Shown here one piece after another: positions 16,096-25,055 of a stretch of 64,000 nt of DNA. The stretch is from NCBI RefSeq assembly GCF_002884495.1, contig NZ_KZ614145.1:682001-746000 (forward strand). The letters run 5' to 3'. Made by a program: the position numbers and the translations under genes. This stretch comes from Rummeliibacillus pycnus. GTDB lineage: Bacteria > Bacillota > Bacilli > Bacillales_A > Planococcaceae. The notes below the pieces were generated by a model, which was not told where the DNA came from, ran no database searches, and saw only the letters and a list, made by a program, of their open reading frames with translations. How positions within the stretch are numbered: position 1 is the first letter of the stretch; each line of letters starts with the position of its first letter.

Positions 16096-17199
16096 ATGAA
16101 GAAAATACTTTCATTATCAGCCGTAGTTTTACTATCGGTTGGATTGGCTGCTTGTGGACAAGAAAAACCGGAGGATGCGGTAAATGGATTCTTAACATCA
16201 TTTCAAAAAGGGGATCTTGAGAAAGCTGGAACCTATATTGCTGGCGGAATGGATAAAGTAAACTTAAGTAATGATGATAATGGATTCTCTGAAAAAATCT
16301 ATAAACCAATTGGTGAAAGCTATGAATTTGAAAAACCTAAAGAGAAGTCTATTAAAGGAGACAACGCAAAAGTCGATGTAAAAATTACTTCTGTTGACGT
16401 TGGCACTGCATTTACAAATAGTATTACGAAAGTTATGCCTATGGCGTTTGCCACAGCTTTTGAAGAAAGTGATAAATCACAAAAGGCCATCCAAAACATG
16501 ATGGAGAAAGAAGTTGTAAAAAATATATCATCTAAAAAAGCAGATATGTCTACACGTACAGTGACATTAAATTTAAAAAAGAACAAAGATGGTAAATATA
16601 AGATTGTTGCGGATGATAATTTGGAAGAAGCTATTTTCGCAAATTTGAAAAACGTACAAGATGCATTTGGTGATAATACAAACTCAGATAATGCTGCAGA
16701 TCAACCAAAAAAAGACGTGCAAGTTCTATCTACGATTGCTAAAAACAAATCATTTGATGTCAATCCTATTAAATTAAATATAGAAGAAGTATCATTTAAG
16801 AAAGCTTCAAATGTTCCACAGGATGAACAAGATAGCATTAGTAGCACATCAGGAAAAGACGTGGGTAGTGAATTCAACTACATATATATTAAATATAATG
16901 CTGAAAATACATCAGATAAAGATTTTATCTTTAGCGGTATTAACAAGGTAGTTTTGTTCACAGATGGAAAGCAAGAAACAATAGATAATTCTATGGGTGG
17001 AGATTTCATCGATTATGATGAAGATAATGATGGCGAATACTACGGTAAGGTGAAGAAACAAGGTGAGGTTGGACTTGTTATTAAGACAGACCCTAGTAAA
17101 GTGGATAAGGTGAGATTAGTTATCGGCCATTCTATGGATTCTGAAACCTATGATTTAGGCAGGGATGATCAAAAAGTAGAATATACTATAAAAAAATAA
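16096..17199 (+). CDS. Two-domain lipoprotein (DUF4878/DUF5105-like)
   Basis: 367 residues. The signal peptide ends in lipobox LAAC with C20 as the lipidated residue, so it is anchored to the outer face of the membrane. Residues about 22-185 (EDAVNGFLTSFQKGDLEKA, NAKVDVKITSVDVG, KIVADDNLEEAI) resemble the NTF2-like DUF4878 fold. Residues about 205-367 (IKYNAENTSDKDFIFSG, GEVGLVIKTD, VRLVIGH) look like an immunoglobulin-like telokin/DUF4352 domain. Function unknown; a Bacillales surface lipoprotein. It is flanked by two copies of one hairpin repeat. Confidence 0.8.
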   Translation: MKKILSLSAVVLLSVGLAACGQEKPEDAVNGFLTSFQKGDLEKAGTYIAGGMDKVNLSNDDNGFSEKIYKPIGESYEFEKPKEKSIKGDNAKVDVKITSVDVGTAFTNSITKVMPMAFATAFEESDKSQKAIQNMMEKEVVKNISSKKADMSTRTVTLNLKKNKDGKYKIVADDNLEEAIFANLKNVQDAFGDNTNSDNAADQPKKDVQVLSTIAKNKSFDVNPIKLNIEEVSFKKASNVPQDEQDSISSTSGKDVGSEFNYIYIKYNAENTSDKDFIFSGINKVVLFTDGKQETIDNSMGGDFIDYDEDNDGEYYGKVKKQGEVGLVIKTDPSKVDKVRLVIGHSMDSETYDLGRDDQKVEYTIKK

Positions 17200-17278
17200 T
17201 TTTAAAACAAAAGACCAAGACGTAAAGTAGTAATTATAGAAAGATTAGGTATAGAAATTTTTTCTTTTTCTTATAAAA

Positions 17279-17455
17279 ATAAAACTTGAATTTACTGAAA
17301 AAGAATCCATTTTGATCAACCTTTTCAAAAATGGATTCTTTTTATTTTCCGTAAAACAGTGGTATTTATGAAATGATTTTGATTGAAGACTAAAACTACC
17401 GAGTCCTGCGGTAACATCTACATAACCCACATCATGTGGGCCCGGGGGTGATGCC
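17279..17455. repeat. Hairpin plus toxin-leader repeat (copy B)
   Basis: Same unit as 15549-15684, followed by GAGTCCTGCGGTAACATCTAC and ACCCACATCATGTGGGCCCGGGGGTGATGCC leading into the small ORF at 17456. The CCCACATCATGTGGG palindrome and the GGGGGTGAT ribosome site are adjacent, so the leader may fold over the translation start. Confidence 0.75.
17298..17346 (+). terminator. Terminator of the lipoprotein gene
   Basis: AAAAAGAATCCATTTT...AAAAATGGATTCTTTTT is a strong stem with T-runs on both sides, about 100 bp after the lipoprotein stop. Its twin lies at 15569-15612. Confidence 0.8.
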
Positions 17456-17602
17456 ATGACAGTATTTGAAGCATTCATGTTAGTAATCGAGTATTCAATG
17501 TTAGTCATCGCATTTATGTCATTTATTAATAATAACTCATCTTTGAATATTGTAAACCAATTTGGAGCCAATTCCTTTAAAGGGATCAACTATCGAGTTT
17601 GA
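17456..17602 (+). pseudogene. BsrE/TxpA-like small hydrophobic toxin, altered copy
   Basis: From ATG 17456 the frame reads MTVFEAFMLVIEYSMLVIAF and runs 48 codons, through what is 3' non-coding sequence in the intact copy at 28546 (AACCAATTTGGAGCCAAT). The normal stop and the terminator hairpin have been deleted, and the hydrophobic helix now carries E12 and Y13. It is probably a relic of a type I toxin. Confidence 0.55.
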
Positions 17603-17646
17603 CCGTTTGATGCAACAATATGAGGATGGATAAAAAAGGAAGAAAA

Positions 17647-17677
17647 AACATCAGTAGACTAAATAGCTACTGATGTT
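17647..17677. terminator. Bidirectional terminator
   Basis: AACATCAGTAG and CTACTGATGTT form an 11-bp stem with A-runs before and T-runs after. It lies downstream of the minus-strand methyltransferase gene (stop at 17724) and of the toxin relic. Confidence 0.75.
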
Positions 17678-17723
17678 TTGGTTTGCAAGAAATCGAAAGT
17701 ATAGGTGGCTTACACCATTTATT

Positions 17724-18581
17724 CTAAGTAGTCGCTATCAAGAATTCCTCACCTTTTGGCAACGACAGTCCGTCTGTTCGGCCAGTAAAATAGCGTTGGT
17801 TAAGATCAGCTGATGATACATGTCGAGCTTCTCTGAAACCTGCTTCTTTTGCTAGGTCAATCATTTCTTCTGGTGTGAAGAAGCTGATGAATGGTGTGCC
17901 ACTTGATTGGGCACCTTTTTTGGCTTCTTCAGCCTCTTTTTTGATTTTGGTTTCAGTTTGTTCAAATGGTAGTAAGAACGTCATGGCCAATATGGAGCCT
18001 GGAGCGAGCTGTGCTACTTGCCGTAGAGTTGCCAAAATTGCCTCTTTTGTGAGATATTGAGAGACGCCGGTGGATGCCACTACTGCTGGTTGTTTTGCAT
18101 CGAATCCTGAAGCCTTTAGTTTTTCCCACCAGGATGTGCCAGCTTCGAAGTCAACTGGCACAAGTTGTAGCCATTTAGGGATACCGTAACCGAGTGCCAT
18201 CAAACGTTTTCTCTTCCACTCTTGTGTTTCAGGTTGATCGACCTCGAAAACCTTTAGTCGAGATGCAATCTCCGTTCTCCGTTCTGCAAAGGTGTCCAGA
18301 CCGGCACCGAGTATCACATATTGGTTGACGGCTTTGTCAAGTTGTTCAGTGACTAAATCCTCTACAAAACGAGCACGTGCAACGATAGATGCTCGGAAGC
18401 CGCTAGTAAAACTTGGATCCATATCAGGTTGCGTTTGCCATTCGTCTTCTGGATCAACAAGCTTTAAACCAACCTCGTCTTCAAGTACATGAGGCAGTGC
18501 ATCTATCTGAACATGCAAAGCCCTCCATAAGGCAACTCTCACGGCAGTATGATCTGGTATATTCTTTGGTTTATCCTGCAT
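17724..18581 (-). CDS. Class I SAM-dependent methyltransferase (LCMT-like, TIGR00027 type)
   Basis: 285 residues. The SAM-binding loop VILGAGLDTFAERR and acidic KVFEVDQPETQEWKR are typical of the leucine carboxyl methyltransferase-like family common in actinobacteria and some Bacillales. VASTGVSQYLTKEAILATLRQ and FFTPEEMIDLAKEAGF follow in the usual order. The ribosome site AAGGAGT is 7 bases before ATG. Substrate unknown; such enzymes often occur with secondary metabolism. Hand-counted lines reach 38-50% GC, above neighbours, suggesting transfer. Monocistronic. Confidence 0.88.
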   Translation of the reverse strand: MQDKPKNIPDHTAVRVALWRALHVQIDALPHVLEDEVGLKLVDPEDEWQTQPDMDPSFTSGFRASIVARARFVEDLVTEQLDKAVNQYVILGAGLDTFAERRTEIASRLKVFEVDQPETQEWKRKRLMALGYGIPKWLQLVPVDFEAGTSWWEKLKASGFDAKQPAVVASTGVSQYLTKEAILATLRQVAQLAPGSILAMTFLLPFEQTETKIKKEAEEAKKGAQSSGTPFISFFTPEEMIDLAKEAGFREARHVSSADLNQRYFTGRTDGLSLPKGEEFLIATT

Positions 18582-18896
18582 TTAATTCTTACTCCTTTCG
18601 ATTAATACAATTCAAGTCGGATACATTACAGAACAATCTGCTTATTCCAATAAGGGGATGTAGGTAGGAATGTTAATGGCAATCGCTTACTAATCTAATC
18701 ATTGTAATCCTGTCAGTTGTTCATCAAGCTAATTGTAGTTCAATGGATATTAATTGCAAGGATTCAGGTAATAGAAATGATAGTAGTTCTTCCGGAATAT
18801 GAAGGATTTATCGTTTCTTGATAACGAGTGTTTATTATACGAGTATGAAAAAAGAAAAGAAAGCATATGAAGAAGTTCGTGCTTAAATCAGGCCCT
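18582..18896. other. Intergenic, no gene seen
   Basis: The stretch between two minus-strand genes holds only short frames. Near 18844-18883 a fragment reads MKKEKKAYEEVRA in the plus direction and then stops; it may be a remnant. Confidence 0.4.
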
Positions 18897-19187
18897 CTAT
18901 GGCATCGAACGAGTGAGAGACTCAATTATTAGTGCAAAAAAACCTGATAATACGGTTAGTAAAGTTGTAGCGAATACAATTCGATTGCTCACTATAATAC
19001 CATTTTCAGTGGTGACTAATTTTCGAAATATAAGATTAAAGATTACCCCTAAAAGAATGGAACCAATCCAAATAACTAGTCCCACTTTTGTAACTAATTT
19101 TTCCCAATCAAAAATCCAAAAGTAAAGAATTAACATATGTACAATGACCAAAGGTATTGAAGTGATAACTAACAGTCTTTTTACCAT
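18897..19187 (-). CDS. Small three-helix membrane protein
   Basis: 96 residues from ATG 19187 (GGAGGAAGCTCTT upstream; an earlier start at 19208 would include the ribosome site). Three hydrophobic segments: LLVITSIPLVIVHMLILYFW, VGLVIWIGSILLGVIFNLIF and VFATTLLTVLSGFFALII. No family recognised. Confidence 0.6.
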   Translation of the reverse strand: MVKRLLVITSIPLVIVHMLILYFWIFDWEKLVTKVGLVIWIGSILLGVIFNLIFRKLVTTENGIIVSNRIVFATTLLTVLSGFFALIIESLTRSMP

Positions 19188-19605
19188 AAGAGCTTCCTCC
19201 AAATACAATTATACTAGTGGGATTTGCGCAAACCTTTTTATTTCAATTAAGCAATCTTTTAGAATGAGAGTTTACAAAAGAAGTGCAGAATAACTTTATG
19301 ATACTATGTACTGACACGTTTATTTTAAGCTATTTCTCTTAGAAAAGAGCGCCCATTTTATACTAAATTTTTTTGGCTCTATGCGAATTAGTTGACATAA
19401 TATAACCAAATTTAATATACTAAGAGTGTAAAAATTTTTACTCCACATTTAAGAACCTCAGGTTTTCAATACGTCGACAACAAGATAATTCGGGCTTTTA
19501 AAAGATTAAATTGTTGTTTTTTCCGCTATTTTATTATCCAACAATGTTTTTCAAATCTTTTGCAGTCCTCGAAAATAGCAAACCCAAAAGGAGCTGTTCT
19601 AGAGT
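19188..19605. other. Promoter region of the ProP-like gene
   Basis: TTGACATAATATAACC at about 19392 is a possible -35 element for the following gene. Around 19495-19520 the sequence TTTTAAAAGATTAAATTGTTGTT resembles the arm of the MITE-like element at 50019, so an old fragment may lie here. No gene is seen. Confidence 0.4.
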
Positions 19606-21063
19606 ATGCAACAAAATAATTTAGAAATTGAACCGCAAGATATTAATATTGTTAGTTCTAAGAAAGCGCGTAAGGCTGTCATCGCTACAGGAATCGGTAA
19701 TGCGATGGAATGGTTTGACTTTGGTCTTTATGCATATTTAGCTGTTATTTTAAGTAAGTTGTTCTTCGCTGGCGTTGATAACAGCGGACTTCAACTAGTC
19801 TTTACATTCGGTACATTTGCTGCCGCCTTCTTAGTAAGACCACTTGGCGGTATATTCTTTGCTAAAATCGGTGATAAACATGGTCGTAAAATTGTCTTAA
19901 GTACAACGATCATTTTGATGGCTGTTTCCACTTTATTAATCGGTTTCCTTCCAACGTACCAACAAATTGGCGTTTGGGCACCAATTCTATTATTGGGTGC
20001 TCGTTTGATACAAGGTTTCTCAACCGGTGGTGAATATTCAGGTGCGATGGTTTATATCGCTGAATCTTCTCCCGACAAGAAACGTGGTACTCTAGGGAGT
20101 GGTCTAGAAATTGGTACATTAATCGGTTTCATAGCCGCTTCTGGTTTAGTAACAATTTTAACTTTTACATTATCTGATGCACAAATGCATGCTTGGGGCT
20201 GGCGTATACCATTCCTAATTGCTGCACCGATTGGTCTTGTCGGCTTATATTTACGTCGTCATTTAGATGAATCGCCCGTTTTTGAAGAAATGGAACAGGC
20301 ACAACAAGAAAGCGAAGAAGAACCACTTACATTTAAAGAAATCCTAAAACATTATAAAAAAGATTTACTTTTAAGTGTTGTAATCGTTGCGTTCTTTAAT
20401 ATTACAAACTATATGGTATTGTCGTATATGCCATCTTACTTAACGGAAGTATTACATGTAGATAATACAACAAGTTTAATTATTCTACTGATTGTGATGG
20501 CACTAATGATTCCATTAGCGTTATTTGCTGGTCGCCTTTCTGACAAGCATGGTAACAAGCGGATTGTTCAAATCGGCTTAATTGGCTTAGCATTCTTATC
20601 AATTCCAGCCTTTATGTTAATGGGGAATGGACACATTGGTTTTATCTTCGCTGGTGTCTTCTTGCTTGGTTTCTTATTAAGTTTTTATGAAGGGACACTA
20701 CCTTCTCTATTACCAAGTTTGTTCTTCTCAGACGTTCGTTATCGCGCTTTGGCTTTAACATTTAACGTTTCTGTTTCGATTTTCGGTGGTACAACACCGC
20801 TTGTCGCATCATATTTAGTACACGTCACAGGCGATCCACTAGCACCAGCTTATTATTTAGCAGCTATAAGTGTGATTGGCTTAATCGTCTTCAGTCTATT
20901 ATTCGTCCAAACTTCAGGTCGTGCCTTAAAAGGTTCTTACCCTACAGTTGAAACAAAAAAAGAAGTTCGTGAAGTCATGAAACAGGATCCAGAAGAAGCT
21001 CTTTGGTGGTATGAAGAATTACCAATGTTAAAAGAATCATCTCAAACGAAAGAAACTATGTGA
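19606..21063 (+). CDS. ProP-like MFS transporter (metabolite:H+ symporter family)
   Basis: 485 residues and about 12 transmembrane segments. MHS-family signatures are clear: [16 protein letters not shown] (TM1), [20 protein letters not shown] (loop 2-3), [22 protein letters not shown] (TM4-5) and [21 protein letters not shown] (TM6). ProP proteins import proline, betaine or related solutes with protons, for osmoprotection or carbon supply. The long acidic C-terminal tail ([21 protein letters not shown]) is unusual compared with E. coli ProP. AAAGGAG lies 12 bases before the ATG. A decayed copy of its 3' end lies at 34812. Confidence 0.88.
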   Translation: MQQNNLEIEPQDINIVSSKKARKAVIATGIGNAMEWFDFGLYAYLAVILSKLFFAGVDNSGLQLVFTFGTFAAAFLVRPLGGIFFAKIGDKHGRKIVLSTTIILMAVSTLLIGFLPTYQQIGVWAPILLLGARLIQGFSTGGEYSGAMVYIAESSPDKKRGTLGSGLEIGTLIGFIAASGLVTILTFTLSDAQMHAWGWRIPFLIAAPIGLVGLYLRRHLDESPVFEEMEQAQQESEEEPLTFKEILKHYKKDLLLSVVIVAFFNITNYMVLSYMPSYLTEVLHVDNTTSLIILLIVMALMIPLALFAGRLSDKHGNKRIVQIGLIGLAFLSIPAFMLMGNGHIGFIFAGVFLLGFLLSFYEGTLPSLLPSLFFSDVRYRALALTFNVSVSIFGGTTPLVASYLVHVTGDPLAPAYYLAAISVIGLIVFSLLFVQTSGRALKGSYPTVETKKEVREVMKQDPEEALWWYEELPMLKESSQTKETM

Positions 21064-21149
21064 TTTTAATAAATAGATAGCTAAAAAAGATTGTCATTTG
21101 TGTGTAAATCTTTAACATTCTCAGACTTTCATAGTATATGTAAATAAAA

Positions 21150-21214
21150 AGAGCGCTCTTTTCGCTGTAAATTGGTTTAAATCCAATTTCTATTAAAAGC
21201 AAAAGGAGCGCTTA
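21150..21214 (+). terminator. Long imperfect hairpin after the ProP-like gene
   Basis: AGCGCTCTTTT pairs with AAAAGGAGCGCT (one mismatch) around an inner AAATTGG/CCAATTT stem. The same structure follows the duplicated proP tail at 35450-35512, so it moved with the gene end. It probably terminates the transcript. Confidence 0.65.
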
Positions 21215-21408
21215 AATTATATTCCCAAAAGTGTATATCCGCATCTGTTTATATCACCAATTTTATAGATAGCTATTTTTCCATAAACTTGTATTAAATA
21301 ATTTGAAATTATTTGCTATAATTGGAATATTAAATGGTGTGGCATATTCACAGTGTAAATTGCATTTGTTTGACATCATGATTTTTGTTACTAAAGGTTG
21401 TGCAATAT

Positions 21409-22062
21409 ATGATAAAAAGTAAAAAAATGTTCTATACAGCGCTTATTCTTTTTGTTGTTTCATTAACATTGAATTTGTCTTTTCCAAACGAAAATCCTTT
21501 AGGTGAGACAATTGCATCAAATTTGAATTTACCTGTTCGCTCTACCAATGGCCTCTTATATGTGGGAATAATTTCATTCTCCTTATTATTTGCAAGCTTA
21601 TTTTTACTTAACAACTCGATCAATAAATATCATGTGCGTGCTATCTTGTTTGCTATTTTGGTCGCCATTTTTGCACCATCAATAATAGTCAGTTCATATC
21701 AAAAAACATTTGCAACAGGTATTTACGCAGTATCCTATGAAAGTGAATCCAGTAGTTGTAATTTCAAAATGATTAATAAAAAAACTTTACATGGTGTATG
21801 TAGGCTTCCGTTTAAAAATTATAGTAGTAGTGAAGTAAAATTCAGTGTTGAGTTTTATGATAAATATGATGGGGAAGTACCAATGGTAACACTTATGAAC
21901 AACAATGGTCCTTATGTAGTAGAGCTAAAAGGGAATCAGAGAAAAACGGAGAAGATTGAGACGAATATAGATGTATCAAAGATGAAAAATCACATAGAAG
22001 GTGGTAATGCGATGGGCGTAAATATTATTTTGAAATCAGGAAGGAAAATGCGGAAATTATAA
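21409..22062 (+). CDS. Membrane protein with extracellular C-terminal domain, unknown
   Basis: 217 residues from ATG 21409 (AAAGG about 11 bases upstream; the frame opens at TTG 21385). Three hydrophobic segments (FYTALILFVVSLTLNL, LLYVGIISFSLLFASLFLL, VRAILFAILVAIFAPSIIV) precede a domain of about 115 residues with strand-like blocks (YAVSYESESSSCNFKM, VKFSVEFYDKY, GPYVVELKGNQRK). Two cysteines (SCNF and VCRL) could form a disulfide. No family recognised. Confidence 0.6.
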   Translation: MIKSKKMFYTALILFVVSLTLNLSFPNENPLGETIASNLNLPVRSTNGLLYVGIISFSLLFASLFLLNNSINKYHVRAILFAILVAIFAPSIIVSSYQKTFATGIYAVSYESESSSCNFKMINKKTLHGVCRLPFKNYSSSEVKFSVEFYDKYDGEVPMVTLMNNNGPYVVELKGNQRKTEKIETNIDVSKMKNHIEGGNAMGVNIILKSGRKMRKL

Positions 22063-22173
22063 ATTTGTGATGTTAGATAGATGAATCCATAAATGATGAA
22101 ATTGATTAATTGTAAAAGGGGGTGGGACAGAACAAAATTAGTCCCTCCCAAAGTCAAATAATTGAACTTCATA

Positions 22174-22490
22174 AAATCAATTTCATAAAGCATCTTTTTT
22201 TGAGAAAATACGATTATTTGATGATGGACATCATTTAGAATGGTGTGAAGTGGAGGGACGGCGACTCCTCGATAATGTATTCACATTTTCTTCGTATAGG
22301 GCTAACTCGAGGAAGTAAGTTCAGTGTCCTGCGACAACGGCTTCGTGACCAACATCTTGTTGGCCCGATGAGATTGAAGTCGAGCCTTCGGATAGTGCCG
22401 TTTGGAACGGGCACAAAACAGAAAGTTACGAAAAAATATATCTTAAATGTTCGTGCATTTTGTACAAATTCTTCATGATGAAATAGATTC
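22174..22490. mobile_element. MITE-like element, diverged copy 1
   Basis: The ends AAATCAATTTCATAA and GATGAAATAGATTC match the terminal inverted repeats of the copies at 35047 and 50019. Inside are GTGGAGGGACGGCGACTCCTCG, TCGTGACCAACATCTTGTTGGCCCGATGAG and TAGTGCCGTTTGGAACGG, the same core order. No target duplication is recognisable, so it is an old copy. Length 317 bp. Confidence 0.75.
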
Positions 22491-22512
22491 AATCGAATAA
22501 TAAAAAAGAAAG

Positions 22513-22558
22513 TCCGAACAAATGTGAAATTTTAAATAGAATTTCACATTTGTTCGGA
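22513..22558 (-). terminator. Terminator of the LysR gene
   Basis: TCCGAACAAATGTGAAATT and AATTTCACATTTGTTCGGA form a perfect 19-bp stem. It lies 20 bp past the stop of the minus-strand LysR-type gene. Confidence 0.9.
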
Positions 22559-22577
22559 TTTTTCATTAGTTAAAATA

Positions 22578-23462
22578 CTATTGTCTCGATTCAAATTGTT
22601 CTTTTATATAACGGACAAAAGTTGGATTCGTCAATTCGCTTTTTCGTGTACAAATAAATAAACTTTGTTTAATCTCTACATTTTTAATAAAGATACGTGC
22701 CAATTTATTCGTCTCTATGCTGTCAGTTACGCTGAGAAAAGGGGCGAGAACGATACCATAGCCTGCTTCTACAACTTTTAAAGATTCAAATAGACCTTGC
22801 ATCTGTAAGCCAATCTTAGGCAATGGACAATTTTGTGCATAAAAAACAGCTTCTACTAAATCGCGTGTCGAACTTCCTTTTTCACGATAAATTAATTCTT
22901 CCTGTGATAATTCACTTAACGATACAATTTGATTCGCTAATGGATGTGATGGATGGGCAACAAATGCAAATTCAACCTCCATTAACTTTTCAAAAGTTAG
23001 ATCTTCGTGTCCAATATTACTTTGTACAACAAATCCGAAGTCAGCTTCGTAGTTGCGAATTTTTTCTTCAACTGATTTTACATTTCCTAGTGATACGACG
23101 AATTCTACATCTGGATACATTAATTTAAAATTTGCGATGTATTCAGGCAAGACATAATTGATCGGAATGTAAGAGGTCGCAATCTGAATTTTTTCGTCTT
23201 TGGCAACAAATAATGTAAGCTTATCCTCAATTTGCGCTTCTAAGTGAAACAAGCGTAGTCCTTGTTCATAGACAAATTGCCCATCTTCCGTTAATTGAAT
23301 TCCTCGTCCTTTACTTTTCGTTAGCTGCAAACCCAACTCTTTTTCTAAATTACGAATTTGGATCGTTACAGCTGGTTGGCTTAACCGTAATTCATTTGCC
23401 GCAGCTGTGATACTCCCTAAATCTGCGACTTTCGTGAAAATTCGTAGTGCATGTAAATTCAT
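22578..23462 (-). CDS. LysR-type transcriptional regulator
   Basis: About 294 residues from the ATG at 23462; the frame extends to 23474. The N-terminal HTH (LHALRIFTKVADLGSITAAA, LRLSQPAVTIQIRNLEKELG) is followed by a periplasmic-binding-like effector domain (QIATSYIPINYVLPEYI, EADFGFVV, EEVFAFVAHPSHP-type region, GYGIVLAPFLSV). It resembles CysL/YwfK-like LysR proteins. It is divergent from a TauE/SafE gene with about 100 bp between them, so it probably controls export or use of a sulfur or organic anion. Confidence 0.9.
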   Translation of the reverse strand: MNLHALRIFTKVADLGSITAAANELRLSQPAVTIQIRNLEKELGLQLTKSKGRGIQLTEDGQFVYEQGLRLFHLEAQIEDKLTLFVAKDEKIQIATSYIPINYVLPEYIANFKLMYPDVEFVVSLGNVKSVEEKIRNYEADFGFVVQSNIGHEDLTFEKLMEVEFAFVAHPSHPLANQIVSLSELSQEELIYREKGSSTRDLVEAVFYAQNCPLPKIGLQMQGLFESLKVVEAGYGIVLAPFLSVTDSIETNKLARIFIKNVEIKQSLFICTRKSELTNPTFVRYIKEQFESRQ

Positions 23463-23561
23463 TATTATCACCATATTATAAAATTTATTTATGAATCTGA
23501 AAAAAATATATATTTGTTTTATGTAAATTATAGCAGTAGTTTAGAAAGAGAGGTGAATGTA

Positions 23562-24329
23562 ATGGCTATTTTCATAAATGAATGGTTTTCAGCAGATGGG
23601 TTGATGTTATTTTCAATCGGAGTAATAGCCGCGATGATTGGTGTCATGTTTGGGGCAGCAGGTTTTGTATTACTCCCAGCAATGTTATTAGTTGGCGTAC
23701 CTATTCATGCTACGGTGGCTGTGAATAAGTTCGCAACAGGTGTTTCTTCGTTTACAAATGTCCTCACATTAATATTTAAAATAGATATATCCCTTAAAGA
23801 GATGGTGCCATATATGATTATGGCATGTTTCGGGGGATTGACAGGAGCATTTTTAGCAACACGACTGTCCGAACAAATAATGAACATTGTGGCTTGTTTT
23901 ATTCTTATTTTTTCCTTTTTTATTGTACTCAAAAGTAATAAAGAGATTGGGATGGATGTTGAAGGTTGTCATGAACAAAAGCCATCGTTCATCACACCGT
24001 TTTTCATTAGTATGTATGATGGTGGTTTTGGACCGGGCTCTGCATTGATGAATATTACGTATTTTTTGAAGAAGCAAGGTAACTATAAAAAAGCTGTTGA
24101 ATTAACACGTTTCGTGATGTTTTCCAGTTGCATGAGTGCTTTTATATTTTATTATCTTTTTGGCATTGTCGATTGGAGGATTGCTATTCCGGTTACGGTT
24201 GGTTCGATTGTGGGATCTCACTTAGGAATGAAAATGGTGCAATATATTCAAGTGAAATGGCTCCAAATCACATTGCCAGCAATCTTTCTGTTATTAATTG
24301 CACAAGTTGTACGTGATTTATTGTTCTGA
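23562..24329 (+). CDS. TauE/SafE-family sulfite/anion exporter
   Basis: 255 residues from ATG 23562 with AGAGAGGTGA upstream (the frame is open from 23514). About eight transmembrane segments, with the two TauE/SafE half-repeats (IGVMFGAAGFVLLPAMLLVGVPIHATVAVNKFATG and FISMYDGGFGPGSALMNI split by a hydrophilic loop). Family members export sulfite, sulfoacetate or organosulfonates. Divergent from a LysR regulator. Confidence 0.87.
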   Translation: MAIFINEWFSADGLMLFSIGVIAAMIGVMFGAAGFVLLPAMLLVGVPIHATVAVNKFATGVSSFTNVLTLIFKIDISLKEMVPYMIMACFGGLTGAFLATRLSEQIMNIVACFILIFSFFIVLKSNKEIGMDVEGCHEQKPSFITPFFISMYDGGFGPGSALMNITYFLKKQGNYKKAVELTRFVMFSSCMSAFIFYYLFGIVDWRIAIPVTVGSIVGSHLGMKMVQYIQVKWLQITLPAIFLLLIAQVVRDLLF

Positions 24330-24394
24330 ATAGTAAAGTAAGTTTAGGTAAGAGTGGAGTTACGCGGGCTAGCTGGTTGTACTGAAAGTGGTTG

Positions 24395-24482
24395 GTTTAC
24401 TCCGAAAAAGGAGCGCAGACTAAAATCACCACGTCCTACGGGTAACTTCTGCATGACCCACATCGTGTTGTGCCATGCCAAG
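24395..24482. repeat. Toxin-leader repeat, degenerate, toxin lost (copy C)
   Basis: AAAAGGAGCGCAGACTAAAATCACC, ACGTCCTACGGGTAACTTCTGCATGACCCACATCGTGTTG match the leader at 28465-28540 almost base for base, but the following GTGATACC-ATG and the small ORF are missing. Confidence 0.7.
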
Positions 24483-24680
24483 CCAATATAGAAAGCACTA
24501 AATTGTAGTAGCTTTTACAAGTTAGTCATCTTAATTCTAAAGAAAATTCAAATACGACTTAATCGAAATTATGTGTCAATTTCACATATTCTCAGTTAAG
24601 TCGTATTTTAATTTAACCATTACTAATTTAGAATTGATGGAGAGTCTTATATATTTTTTTAAATGAATTGCATTTTACTC

Positions 24681-24725
24681 TTGAAAAGAAAAGAATAGAG
24701 GTTTAATATAAGTATATTCTTATAT
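24681..24725 (+). promoter_or_regulatory. ars promoter and ArsR-type operator
   Basis: TTGAAA (24681-24686), 17-bp spacer and TAATAT (24704-24709) form the promoter. The operator ATATAAG-TATATT-CTTATAT (24706-24725) overlaps the -10 box. The same 7-6-7 inverted repeat lies before the flavoprotein gene at 26894. Confidence 0.75.
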
Positions 24726-24746
24726 ATGAATTTACAGAGGTGAAAA

Positions 24747-25055
24747 ATGGATATTCAATTTTTAGAAAAGCAGTTAAAAGCAGTTGCAGACGCAAATCGT
24801 TTAACACTTTTAAGTTGTTTAAAATCTGGTGAGGTTTGTGTTTGTGATTTGGTTGATGTTCTTGGATTATCGCAGCCAGCAGTAAGCCAACAATTAAAAA
24901 AATTAGAGGAGGCAGGGATTATTACAGCTCGAAAAGTCGGTACGTGGAAGCACTATCGTTTAGTAGATGAACAAACGCCTATTATTCAAAAAGTCCTTGA
25001 AGAATTAGAAGATAAAACAACTTGTCATTGTGGAACATGTGGTGTTGAATCATGA
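24747..25055 (+). CDS. arsR: ArsR-family arsenic-responsive repressor
   Basis: 102 residues. Winged helix with [30 protein letters not shown]; the CVCDL sequence at the start of the recognition region supplies the As(III)/Sb(III)-binding cysteines. Extra cysteines in the tail (CHCGTCG) may add to binding. First gene of the ars operon; its stop overlaps the acr3 start (ATGA). It should repress its own promoter until arsenite binds. Confidence 0.93.
   Translation: MDIQFLEKQLKAVADANRLTLLSCLKSGEVCVCDLVDVLGLSQPAVSQQLKKLEEAGIITARKVGTWKHYRLVDEQTPIIQKVLEELEDKTTCHCGTCGVES

Noticed and set aside
22235-22492. ORFs on both strands inside the MITE-like element (85 and 77 codons)
   Set aside because: They lie within a repeat whose other copies do not keep the frames. 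No ribosome sites or recognisable protein.
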